From NCBI GenBank assembly GCA_018064245.1, contig JAGHVO010000077.1:1-37388 (forward strand): a stretch of 37,388 bases of DNA, in the 5' to 3' direction. This document shows, one piece after another, positions 23,551 through 30,955 of the stretch; positions within the stretch are counted from its first letter, which is position 1; every line of letters begins with the position of its first letter. The notes beneath the pieces are model-generated. The model was not told the origin of the DNA. It did no database searches and saw only the letters and a list, made by a program, of their open reading frames with translations. Source of the DNA: Candidatus Colimorpha pelethequi. Its GTDB lineage: Bacteria > Bacteroidota > Bacteroidia > Bacteroidales > P3. The position numbers were made by a program, and so were the translations under genes.

Positions 23551-25173
23551 ATGGCAAAAACAATTATTAACAAATGCCCTAATTGTGGCACATGGTGCGA
23601 AGCCGAGGCCAAAGGCCTTGTCGGAAGATTGTTCAGAGGATGGGAGGATACCATTGAACAAACATCCGAAATGGGAAGTAAACTGCTCGGTGGTTTTGGA
23701 GAATTTACAGGAGCCGCTGTTGGAGCATATATGGGGACAGCGAATGGTCTTATTGAGGCCGTTGCTGGCGACAAGTTCCAGTTTGTTTGCCCTGAATGTG
23801 GTGCTAAATGGAGTACGGATGACGAAAAGGATGACCAAACACCTCTTTTCAATCTGGAAAAAGAAGTGATAGATCTCGTTGACAAGTTCGGCGAAGCATG
23901 TATGAACGGGAATGACGGTCTCAACAAATATGAACGTCAGGTACAGGCCAAATTGAATGACTCCCGTAATTCAGAGTTGACCAAGATATATCTGTACGAT
24001 ATGCTTGCTGCTACCCAGCATGAGAAGGGAGAGGGTGCAAAAGCCCTTTCATCTGTCAATGGTGCCTTGGCCATTTCTAAAGACAGTCCTCTTTCGTTGT
24101 CCATAAAGGGTTATGTTCTAGGCTCTGGCAGGAATGCCTCTGATGCTGTAGCAGCCCTCAGCTCCTTAATCAACTATAAAGAGTTTTCAACGGATGGAAA
24201 TTCTGTCATATATACCAATGAACAGTTCCACGACCGTTTTGTGGAAATACAAAATCAATATGCAACAGGTTTCCTCAACATACCAGTTGAGCAACGAAGA
24301 TTTCTTTACTTGGTGGACGGCAATATCGACGATAAACTGAAATCCTTGCCTGAGAATGTCAAGTTGCTTCCAGTATCTAGCCTACCCACAGAGCTTGAAA
24401 TTTTGGGATTGCCACAGGATAACACTCTATACATCTGCCATCCGTATAAGGGCAATATGTATATCCCTGCCTCAGACTATCATTTAGAGCTCATCCGAGA
24501 CGAATTACACGAATTTTGCCATATTATGGAATGTCTCGGTGCAAAATATATTTCTCTCCGTGACAGTCATTCAAACAGTGCTGAAGAAATGAGGAGCAGG
24601 AGTAATTCCACCAAGGCTTTTGTAGGTTTCGAAGAAAAGTCGCTAAACTCCGATGTTTTGAAAGCTACAAACAAGAGCATTAGTGCAATGGTCTCGCAAG
24701 AGCTTTCTGAGATCAAGGAATTCCGCTGTACACCCGACAGAAAGCCCTATCTTCCAAACGACAAAGTCTGGTATGGGCATCGACAGGAATGGCAAAGGAA
24801 GGTTGTCAGCCGTCTGGACGGAAGACTGATTAAGGACGTGTACACTATAGCCACATCACATACAGAGGCAATATCTTCTTCGAAAAAGCTTGCTGTGGAA
24901 GCTGAGGTGAAAGCCCTCGGTGCTGAACTTGGCGGTGGTTATGAGGGTGAATCTTCTTTCTCTATCCAGCAGTCAGATTCTTATGCCCAGCAGGTTGAAG
25001 TGGAGTTTTACCCACTTGAAGAATATGAAACAAAACCACAACGAAAAATATCGACGACCAACAACAATCTTATGACCGATGAGAAGATGCCCAAGAAAAC
25101 GAATTGGACAGTTGTTGCATTGGTTGGTGTGATAGTTGTGCTAGCCGTCATCCTTGGTGTTGTACTGCTTTAG
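23551..25173 (+). CDS. Tail-anchored protein with a split zinc ribbon and glycine-rich insertion, unknown function
   Basis: 540 aa. Zinc-binding pairs C9/C12 (CPNC) and C80/C83 (CPEC) are separated by a 67-residue glycine-rich, weakly hydrophobic insertion (for example KLLGGFGEFTGAAVGAYMG) that could touch a membrane. Residues 100-200 look like a short helical-repeat region. A central alpha/beta part (about 240-330) contains LYICHPYKGNMYIPASDY and ELHEFCHIMECLGAKYI. A Ser-rich, alternating-polarity region follows (about 330-490), ending LGAELGGGYEGESSFSIQQ. One C-terminal transmembrane helix closes the protein (VVALVGVIVVLAVILGVVLL). No signal peptide, so the body should be cytosolic and tail-anchored. 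No function recognised. Confidence 0.82.
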   Translation: MAKTIINKCPNCGTWCEAEAKGLVGRLFRGWEDTIEQTSEMGSKLLGGFGEFTGAAVGAYMGTANGLIEAVAGDKFQFVCPECGAKWSTDDEKDDQTPLFNLEKEVIDLVDKFGEACMNGNDGLNKYERQVQAKLNDSRNSELTKIYLYDMLAATQHEKGEGAKALSSVNGALAISKDSPLSLSIKGYVLGSGRNASDAVAALSSLINYKEFSTDGNSVIYTNEQFHDRFVEIQNQYATGFLNIPVEQRRFLYLVDGNIDDKLKSLPENVKLLPVSSLPTELEILGLPQDNTLYICHPYKGNMYIPASDYHLELIRDELHEFCHIMECLGAKYISLRDSHSNSAEEMRSRSNSTKAFVGFEEKSLNSDVLKATNKSISAMVSQELSEIKEFRCTPDRKPYLPNDKVWYGHRQEWQRKVVSRLDGRLIKDVYTIATSHTEAISSSKKLAVEAEVKALGAELGGGYEGESSFSIQQSDSYAQQVEVEFYPLEEYETKPQRKISTTNNNLMTDEKMPKKTNWTVVALVGVIVVLAVILGVVLL

Positions 25174-25178
25174 TTGAA

Positions 25179-25556
25179 ATGAGTAAATCCAACACCATCG
25201 ACTTTCCGCAGAACGCTCGCCGTACTTATACGGCTGTGAAACGCGCTTTCGAAAAGTGCGGCGAGTTCCATCGGGTGCAGTGCGACGATGTGAATTTCGT
25301 CATCACTGCCAAGCATGGGGCTTCGCTGCTGGCCTTGGGTGAACGGATCAAGGTGAGGGTGGTGGCTACGGGTTCTACGTCGAGCAAGGTGGTGGTGGAG
25401 TCGGGCAACCAGTTGCCCATCAATCTGCTTAACATCGGACAGAACAAACGCAACGTCACCACCCTTGCGGAATTCATCGCCAATAGGGTCTATCGCCTCT
25501 GCTCCGACGAAGAAATACGCCTTTCCGCTCCAGATATAAAGTTTAGGGAAAAGTGA
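25179..25556 (+). CDS. 125-aa protein of unknown function
   Basis: Starts at an ATG 6 nt after the previous stop codon; the longer open frame upstream only re-reads the end of the preceding gene. It begins MSKSNTIDFPQNARRTYTAVKRA and ends RLSAPDIKFREK. It appears to be a small soluble alpha+beta protein (helix, then strands VNFVITAKHG and KVRVVATGS..KVVVESG). No catalytic motif seen. The base composition is more GC-rich than that of the two AT-rich genes upstream. Tight spacing implies co-transcription with the zinc-ribbon protein. Confidence 0.75.
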   Translation: MSKSNTIDFPQNARRTYTAVKRAFEKCGEFHRVQCDDVNFVITAKHGASLLALGERIKVRVVATGSTSSKVVVESGNQLPINLLNIGQNKRNVTTLAEFIANRVYRLCSDEEIRLSAPDIKFREK

Positions 25557-25633
25557 ATGGTGACAAAAAACGAAAGACGAAAACGAAGACGAAAACCAAT
25601 TCTCAATTTTCAATTCGATAAGCTTTTTGTGGT

Positions 25634-25810
25634 ATGATAAAGTTTGGTTTCATTTATTTGTTCATTGGATATTTTGTCGGAAGGTTTTTGAATGAGAACT
25701 CAGATACTGTACAAGGTCCAGTCTTTTTCCTCATTGTGGCACTTACTTGGCCGATTTGGGCTTTGTGGTGGTTATACTGCTTTATCAAATACTGGAGAGA
25801 AGGCGACTGA
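25634..25810 (+). CDS. 58-aa membrane peptide with two transmembrane segments
   Basis: ATG at 25634, TGA at 25808-25810. Two hydrophobic stretches, FGFIYLFIGYFVG and VFFLIVALTWPIWALWWLY, with a short polar loop (NENSDTVQG) and a charged C-terminus (KYWREGD). It is preceded by a CAATTCTCAATTTTCAATTC word repeat. It sits 78 bp after the unknown operon and may be its last member. Confidence 0.6.
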   Translation: MIKFGFIYLFIGYFVGRFLNENSDTVQGPVFFLIVALTWPIWALWWLYCFIKYWREGD

Positions 25811-25906
25811 ATTATAGTTTAGGAGTGCGCCACTTATAGTTTGATGGCATATTATATATGTTGTTGACTTTTAATTGTGAGTTTTAAGAAACGTTCCAAA
25901 AGTGAT

Positions 25907-26070
25907 ATGGCAGCCTCTAATAATTCGCTTGCTCAACAGAGAAATTGCTCTCGGGTGATTATTATGACCATCTGAAGGTTGATGACCGCAAGTCCATCTG
26001 GGATATTTTGGAAACGACGGATACTTTGACCACGAAGCAGAAGAAGCGCTATGGTATCAAGAGAAGATAA
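25907..26070 (+). pseudogene. Small gene with an apparent frameshift
   Basis: An ATG at 25907 opens MAASNNSLAQQ, and the +1/-2 frame continues from about 25939 as EKLLSGDYYDHLKVDDRK... to KKRYGIKRR and a TAA at 26068-26070. The second part has no start codon of its own but reads like real protein, and a strong terminator starts 8 nt after its stop. A single missing base near 25938 would join the parts into about 55 aa. It may be a true pseudogene, a sequencing error or a programmed frameshift. The function is unknown. Confidence 0.5.
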
Positions 26071-26077
26071 ATAAGGA

Positions 26078-26106
26078 GCGATTGGTCGGAAGACTGATCG
26101 CTTTTT
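26078..26106 (+). terminator. Intrinsic terminator after the frameshifted small gene
   Basis: GCGATTGGTC / GACTGATCGC (two G-U pairs) with a GGAA loop, followed by TTTTT. Confidence 0.85.
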
Positions 26107-26210
26107 CTATCTCAATGTGAGTTGCAAAAATTGTGCCCCAAACGATGGAATATTCGATTTTTAGCACGATTTTGTGTTCATTGTTAGGATGTTGATGTTT
26201 GTGCTTTGCG

Positions 26211-26421
26211 TTTTTTTTGATTGGGCAAAGATTTCTTTCGGTGGTGTCAAAAGACTTCTTTCGGTGGTAGCGAAAGAAGTTGCATAAATAGGGTGGTGCT
26301 GGTGCCGTTTTCAAAGGCTTGTTTGAAAAAAAAACACTGCCAGCGAATCCGCTGGCAGTGGTGATGTTTTTGTTGTTGGGTTGTGGCTTTGGCAAATCGT
26401 GGTGAGGTTACTGGTTGATGG
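26211..26421. repeat. Direct repeat copy A downstream of the ATPase gene
   Basis: About 211 bp closely matching 27710-27945. In order: T-run plus GATTGGGCAA; two 23 bp subrepeats of the TTTCTTTCGGTGGTGTCAAAAG type; a 10 bp hairpin ACTTCTTTCG/CGAAAGAAGT (26254-26280); the stretch TTGCATAAATAGGGTGGTGC; the terminator hairpin at 26335-26360; and the ending GCAAATCGTGGTGAG.. ACTG.TGATGG. It differs from copy B by one subrepeat and scattered substitutions. Confidence 0.92.
26326..26360 (-). terminator. Terminator of the ATPase gene (in repeat A)
   Basis: On the minus strand CACTGCCAGCG and its exact reverse complement with a 4 nt loop are followed by nine T (26334-26326). Confidence 0.9.
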
Positions 26422-26460
26422 TTGTGAATAGTGAATTGAGGACTTTAAACTCTTAAACTT

Positions 26461-27675
26461 TTAAAAATGTTGCCAGCCCTTGACGATGTGAATACACCCC
26501 AACTCGGTATGAATCTCGTCTTCTGTGTCCAACGTCACTAATGTGCTTTCGTCGAGATTGAATCTCTTCATTGCCGAAGTTAGTCCTTTGACTTCTCTTC
26601 CGATGTTCTCGTTGGTAAGTTGGAGGCATACTTGATATGCCGATTGTGGGATATTGGCACTGTCGGTGACTATGAAATCACATTCGCCACCTTCATCGGA
26701 ATAATAGAAGAGATGCCCTTTGTGGCGTTTGCGAAGTGTGAGGAAAACATGGTTTTCCAGAAATCGACCCATGTCGGGAGAAACGGAGTATGTGATGGCT
26801 GCTGCAATCCCCATATCTATGGCATATACTTTCTTGGGATTGCGCATTGTTGCCCTTATGGATGTGCTGTAGGCTCCGAGTGTGTCTATTAGATAGGCGT
26901 TGCGCATGTAATCAATATAGTCTAGGATTGTGGAGGTGGCTATTCCATTGATTGTTTTTGACAGACTATTGGCGGAATAGGGTTTTGTGTTGTTGGTGAA
27001 AAGAAATAATGCCAATTGCCGTAGTTGCTCGATGTTGCGTATGTTGTGTCGCACGGCGATGTCGCGTATCAGTATGTCGTCAACAAGGGACCTGAGTATT
27101 ATGCTTCGTTTGGACTTGAGGTATTCGGGCATACCTCCTTCATTCATGTATTTTCCAAGGCTCTTTGCACTGGGAACTTGTTTTGTGTATGTCAGGTATT
27201 CGTTGTAGGAAAATGGGAAGAGTTCGGTGTTTATGTGGCGTCCTGTGAGGTGGGTTCCCAATTCTGTGCTAAGCATTGATGCATTGGATCCGCTGACATA
27301 GACGTGATATTTTTCCCGCAGCAGTTGATGTATGAATATTTCCCAACCATTGATGATTTGAGGTTCATCGAAAAAGAGGTATTTCGCTTTTCTTTGCTGT
27401 ATGACTTTATGAAGCCGAACAAAATCATCCTTGTCGAATCCACTCAGTGTTATGTCATCAAAGTTTAGGTAAAGACTTTCACCTTTAGGGAGTTGCTCCA
27501 TTACTTGAACTAAGAGTGTGCTTTTCCCACATCTTCTTATGCCTGTGACGATGTTGGCAAAGCTGGGAACATCGGCTATTGCGTTCAGATCCTCACGCCT
27601 TAATTCGTTGGTGCGCTTTCGCAAATCGTTGCTTTGCTGGGTTATCGTATGCTCTATTTGCTCTTGTAGTATCAT
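26461..27675 (-). CDS. AAA_14/DUF4143-family ATPase
   Basis: 404 aa. Walker A GIRRCGKST (45-53), Walker B YLFFDE (D103-E104), a sensor-like SGSNASML, and the TGRHINTELFPFSYNEYL linker mark an AAA_14 ATPase. The C-terminal DUF4143 half (about 200-404) ends with a restriction-endonuclease-like pattern (EGGECDFIV ... YQVCLQL). These proteins are common, often multi-copy, in Bacteroidota and archaea; their cellular job is unclear. The gene has its own near-perfect promoter and terminator and lies between two long direct repeats. The stop codon abuts an ACTCTTAAACTTTTAAA word tract. Confidence 0.93.
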   Translation of the reverse strand: MILQEQIEHTITQQSNDLRKRTNELRREDLNAIADVPSFANIVTGIRRCGKSTLLVQVMEQLPKGESLYLNFDDITLSGFDKDDFVRLHKVIQQRKAKYLFFDEPQIINGWEIFIHQLLREKYHVYVSGSNASMLSTELGTHLTGRHINTELFPFSYNEYLTYTKQVPSAKSLGKYMNEGGMPEYLKSKRSIILRSLVDDILIRDIAVRHNIRNIEQLRQLALFLFTNNTKPYSANSLSKTINGIATSTILDYIDYMRNAYLIDTLGAYSTSIRATMRNPKKVYAIDMGIAAAITYSVSPDMGRFLENHVFLTLRKRHKGHLFYYSDEGGECDFIVTDSANIPQSAYQVCLQLTNENIGREVKGLTSAMKRFNLDESTLVTLDTEDEIHTELGCIHIVKGWQHF

Positions 27676-27698
27676 GGATTTTCGTTATTTGTCATTTG

Positions 27699-27729
27699 CA
27701 AATGTAAGATTTTTTTTTTGATTGGGCAA
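27699..27729 (-). promoter_or_regulatory. Consensus promoter of the ATPase gene
   Basis: Minus strand: TTG (27729-27727), 20 nt, TACATTTG (27706-27699). This is the best match to TTG-N19-21-TAnnTTTG in the window. The -33 element lies inside repeat copy B while the -7 box lies just outside it. Confidence 0.8.
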
Positions 27730-27945
27730 GAATTTCTTTCGGTGGTGTCAAAAGATTTCTTTCGGTGATGTCAAAAGACTTCTTTCGGCGGTGGCGAAAG
27801 AAGTTGCATAAATAGGGTGGTGCTGGTGCCGTTTTCAAAGGCATATTTGAAAAAAAACACTGCCAGCGAATCCGCTGGCAGTGGCGATGGAGAATTTTTG
27901 TTGTTGAGTTGAAGATTTAGCAAATCGTGGTGAGACTACTGATGG
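27710..27945. repeat. Direct repeat copy B upstream of the ATPase gene
   Basis: About 236 bp, same order of elements as copy A but with three rather than two of the 23 bp TTTCTTTCGGTGGTGTCAAAAG subrepeats. The 10 bp hairpin is at 27778-27804 and the 11 bp terminator hairpin at 27858-27883. It provides the terminator of the PTPS-like gene and the -33 element of the ATPase gene. Confidence 0.92.
27850..27883 (-). terminator. Terminator of the PTPS-like gene (in repeat B)
   Basis: Perfect 11 bp stem CACTGCCAGCG/CGCTGGCAGTG, AATC loop, followed on the minus strand by eight T (27857-27850). Confidence 0.88.
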
Positions 27946-27990
27946 TGTGTCGGATTGAAGGTTCCCCAGCCCCGATTCCCCTGTCACTAT

Positions 27991-28563
27991 TCACTTACTG
28001 CGGTATCCGCATTTAGGACAGACACCTTCTTCGTTGAGGGCGATGCCGCAGAGGGGACAGCGGTCCACCGTGCGAGACACGTCGAACTCCTGGCTGGCGG
28101 CGTTGACGCCGCTGGTAAAGGTGATTTTTGCGATGTTCAGCTTGTCTTTCAGCAGGTCGTAGGTTATCTTGATCATGCCTTCTACGGTCATGGTCTCTTT
28201 GGTGACCACGAGGCGACATTCGGGATAGGCTGTAGCCCATGGGGTCTTGAAGGCGGCGCCTTTCATGGTGTTGCGTGGATGTCCGTGGCGGATGCCTTGC
28301 CTTTCATAGACCTCGAGGATGGCGGGCAGCAAGGGGTCGTCTTCCCTCAGGATAAGAGCGTGGTCGAAGTTCTTGAGCACGTCCCATGCCACTTTCTGGA
28401 TTTCGTTGCAGGGATAGACCATGTTGACGCCTGGATTGACGCTTACGGTGTCTTCCACCTCGATGGTCATGATTCCCGTGTGTCCGTGAAGGTACTGTGC
28501 TTCGCCTTCGAAGCCGTAGAACCTGTGTGCATACTGCAATTGTAGTGTTGCAATGCTTCTCAT
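27991..28563 (-). CDS. PTPS/QueD-like protein with C-terminal zinc ribbon, catalytic Cys absent
   Basis: 190 aa. The T-fold enzyme family (6-pyruvoyl-tetrahydropterin synthase / 6-carboxytetrahydropterin synthase) is shown by the zinc ligands H13 (AHRF) and H26, H28 (LHGH), and by DHALIL and VVTKETMTVEGM. The family's active-site position four residues before the HGH motif, Cys in QueD/PTPS-II and Glu in PTPS-III, is Ala22 here (E21-A22-QYL-HGH). A C-terminal zinc ribbon CPLCG...CPKCG (about residues 168-188) has been added, and the core is longer than the usual 120-150 aa. It may make a different pterin-type product or act as a non-catalytic homologue (inference). Confidence 0.85.
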   Translation of the reverse strand: MRSIATLQLQYAHRFYGFEGEAQYLHGHTGIMTIEVEDTVSVNPGVNMVYPCNEIQKVAWDVLKNFDHALILREDDPLLPAILEVYERQGIRHGHPRNTMKGAAFKTPWATAYPECRLVVTKETMTVEGMIKITYDLLKDKLNIAKITFTSGVNAASQEFDVSRTVDRCPLCGIALNEEGVCPKCGYRSK

Positions 28564-28724
28564 AATTTGTTTCTCCTATTTTTGGTTGGTTTGGTAATGG
28601 GGTCCTCTTCGTTCCCGGACTCCTTGGGATTTTGTTTTTCGTTGCAAAATAACGCAGAAATTCTAAGCTACGCAAATTGAATGTGTCAATAGTCCGATTG
28701 AAAGAATGTATTGGATAATAAAAC

Positions 28725-28758
28725 AACAGGGGCGGCTTGCTTGCAAGCCGCCCCTGTT
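28725..28758 (-). terminator. 16-bp GC-rich hairpin terminator
   Basis: AACAGGGGCGGCTTGC and its exact complement are separated by 2 nt (14 bp with a 6 nt loop). On the minus strand it is followed by TTTATTATCC. It ends the lipoprotein gene upstream. Confidence 0.85.
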
Positions 28759-28784
28759 ACTATATTTATTACGGTCTGAGAGGG

Positions 28785-29795
28785 TTAGTCTTCGTATTCG
28801 TATTCGGTGACTACGCGCACGATGAAGTTGATGGTGTGAGGTTCGTATTCTCCAGTCTCTTCGTTGTATTCCCAGTCTGTGTAAGAGGAGGGTACTTCGA
28901 GAGTGGATTTTGTGGGCCATTTGCCATCATAGACGTAGGTGTAGGTGGCGGAAATCTCCTCGACCTCATCGCCGTCTTCTGAAAATGATCCCTTCAGGGT
29001 GAGTGGGTTGTTCTTGCTTAACATGCTGAAAAATCTTGAAGGGAGGATATTGTCCATCATAATGTCCATTATCATGTCGCAGGCGGTAAAGAGGCCGTGG
29101 AATGGGTTACGCTTCTTGTCGTAGGTATAGTCGAGTTTTAGGTTTTCGTCTTCCATATCGATCGAAATGGATTCGATGTTTTTCCCCTTCCAAGAAAGTT
29201 TGAATTTGAGGGATAGGTCTTTTGATCCTTTTCTGTTCTTTGCTTGCTCCAACACGGCATGGTCGATGGTTTCTACCGTCTGTGGCGGCAGGATTGTGCG
29301 CAAAGGATTTACGCGTTGCATTATTCTTTTGTCCATTAAAAAAATGTCATAAAGAGTAACTGTCACTTCGGATATTTTTCCGTCGCTGTGGGCGAATACA
29401 ACATCCTCGGCAACGAAGTCGTTGTCTTTTAACGTGATTTTTTTGAGTTCCTTGCCGTCGTAGGTGTATTCCGTTCCAACACCAGGTTCGATGTCGTCTC
29501 CCGAGAAGGTACTGCCAGTGATGCGGTTTTTCTTGTCGTAGTTGAAGGTCTCGGTGAACATGAAATCGCCAAAGTCATAGTAGTTGATGCTGGCGAGCAA
29601 CTTCTCGTCCCAGTTGTAGGATTCGTTTAGGAAACGACCGTCGGACCGCCATGCTCCGCTTTCGTTGTCGGATTGTTCGACATAGACCGCCTTGATCTTT
29701 TCCTTTGGGGTAAATTCCCCTTCCTTGTCTCTCGAGCAGCTGCTGAAAGCCGCCACTGTGGCCAATACAGCCAGGGTTAAAATGATTCTTTTCAT
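28785..29795 (-). CDS. Lipoprotein with YD-like repeats, unknown function
   Basis: 336 aa from the ATG at 29795 (MKRIILTLAVLATVAAFSSC, lipobox Cys20); 14 extra in-frame residues upstream are not part of the signal. The mature region has recurring beta-strand units of the type NYDKKNRITGSTF, TYDGKELKKITL, DYTYDKKRNPFHG and TYVYDGKWPTKSTL, as in DUF-type Bacteroidales lipoproteins with YD/RHS-like strand repeats. Probably an outer-membrane surface lipoprotein; ligand unknown. The gene is monocistronic. Confidence 0.82.
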   Translation of the reverse strand: MKRIILTLAVLATVAAFSSCSRDKEGEFTPKEKIKAVYVEQSDNESGAWRSDGRFLNESYNWDEKLLASINYYDFGDFMFTETFNYDKKNRITGSTFSGDDIEPGVGTEYTYDGKELKKITLKDNDFVAEDVVFAHSDGKISEVTVTLYDIFLMDKRIMQRVNPLRTILPPQTVETIDHAVLEQAKNRKGSKDLSLKFKLSWKGKNIESISIDMEDENLKLDYTYDKKRNPFHGLFTACDMIMDIMMDNILPSRFFSMLSKNNPLTLKGSFSEDGDEVEEISATYTYVYDGKWPTKSTLEVPSSYTDWEYNEETGEYEPHTINFIVRVVTEYEYED

Positions 29796-30113
29796 GGTAA
29801 TAGTGTTGTTGATTATTATGTGCAAGTTGGATGACAACTCAGATAGAAAAACGTTAAAGTTGTTGGATTATTGTGCTGTTTTTTTTTTTGATGTAAAATA
29901 TTGGTAATCATTATATAAAAGTTGTTAAGAGGAATGTGGAAAAGGATGTTGAAATAGAAATAATTCAAGTTTCGTATATTTGTTTTCATCGTGTCGCCTT
30001 CAGTTCTCTTTTCCCGATACACTCTCCAATCTTATCGCTAACCATACGCCACTATTTTTTGTAAAAGAAACAATAAAAAGAAAGAAAATGCGTTACATAC
30101 AGAAAAATAGGTC
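29796..30113. other. Intergenic region between lipoprotein and toxin-antitoxin genes
   Basis: No gene seen. It contains a run of about 12 T near 29880 and a plus-strand promoter: TTG at 29949-29951, 23 nt, TATATTTG at 29975-29982, about 130 nt ahead of the nucleotidyltransferase gene. No minus-strand promoter with a good -7 box was found for the lipoprotein gene. Confidence 0.5.
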
Positions 30114-30410
30114 ATGAATCAGGTTGTTGTACAAACTATCAGAGACTACTTTTCCACCCAGCCAGTGCTGAAGGCTTGGGTGTTCGGTTCATTCTCTCGC
30201 GGAGAGGAAACCAGTGAAAGCGATGTGGATATTCTTGTGACTTTTGACCGCTCGTCAGGGCCGATAGGTCTGATGCGACACGCCCGTATGATGTTGGATC
30301 TTGAGGAACGTCTGGGTCGCAAGGTTGATTTGGTAGAAGAAGGCACACTGCTCCCTTTCGCAGTGGAGAGTGCCAATAGAGACAAAATTATGGTATATGA
30401 GAGAGCCTGA
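30114..30410 (+). CDS. mntA: Minimal nucleotidyltransferase antitoxin
   Basis: 98 aa MNT-fold protein. The motif GSFSRGE (25-31) with D37 and D39 (SDVDI) and a third acidic residue D72 (KVDLVEE) forms the nucleotidyltransferase active site. In characterised MntA-HepT (type VII) systems this antitoxin transfers AMP to a tyrosine of the HEPN toxin. It overlaps the toxin gene by 14 nt. The gene symbol reflects family and pairing, not a proven orthologue. Confidence 0.9.
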   Translation: MNQVVVQTIRDYFSTQPVLKAWVFGSFSRGEETSESDVDILVTFDRSSGPIGLMRHARMMLDLEERLGRKVDLVEEGTLLPFAVESANRDKIMVYERA

Positions 30411-30744
30411 AAGAGACAAGGAACGCCTCCTGCATATTATGGAAGCAATCGACACAGTTGTCGGCATTCCCGAGCAAAGGAATCTTGGCGATTTATCTAC
30501 CGACAAGTTGTTCTTCTGGGGCGTGGTGAAATGTATAGAGAATATTGGTGAGGCTGCCAACCATCTTACCAAAGAACTACGTGACCAGCACCCGGAAGTG
30601 GAGTGGCGTCTGATTGTGGGAATGCGAAACGTTATGGTGCACGGTTACTATCAGGCGAGTCCCGAGGATATCTGGGATACGCTCTGTCACGACATCCCCG
30701 ATTTGCAGGTCAAAATTTTGAACATTCTCTCCGAAATAGAATAA
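30397..30744 (+). CDS. hepT: HEPN-domain toxin (HepT, DUF86)
   Basis: 115 aa from the ATG at 30397, inside the end of the antitoxin gene. All-helical HEPN protein with the RNase motif R77-NVMV-H82-G-Y84 (RX4HXY). Arg and His are the catalytic pair, and the Tyr is the residue AMPylated by MntA in studied systems. With the upstream gene it forms a complete, apparently intact toxin-antitoxin module. The downstream region carries AT-rich words (ACGTGAATTACCGTAAATTA and the like) before a convergent gene. Confidence 0.92.
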   Translation: MREPERDKERLLHIMEAIDTVVGIPEQRNLGDLSTDKLFFWGVVKCIENIGEAANHLTKELRDQHPEVEWRLIVGMRNVMVHGYYQASPEDIWDTLCHDIPDLQVKILNILSEIE

Positions 30745-30894
30745 GGAAACTTCTTAAAAATGACAAATGAGATTTATTACGTGAATTACCGTAAATTAGC
30801 ATAAATTAATCTGTTGTTTAATAATAATTTACAAAAATTCGCGTTTATTCACGGCATTTTTCGTTTCCAGTGTGACGATTATCCCTGAAAATAA

Positions 30895-30918
30895 AGGGCG
30901 GCGCATTCGCGCCGCCCT
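30895..30918. terminator. Bidirectional terminator between hepT and a C1 peptidase gene
   Basis: AGGGCGGCGC / GCGCCGCCCT, perfect 10 bp stem with ATTC loop, with AAAATAA before and ACTTTATC after. It lies between convergent genes. Confidence 0.8.
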
Positions 30919-30955
30919 ACTTTATCAATAAAATCGTACCTCTTATTTGGAAAGA

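Noticed and set aside
26211..27945. Repeats flanking the ATPase as a CRISPR array or IS ends
   Set aside because: There are only two long direct copies, with no regular spacers, no terminal inverted repeats and no transposase, so neither CRISPR nor a classical insertion sequence is supported.
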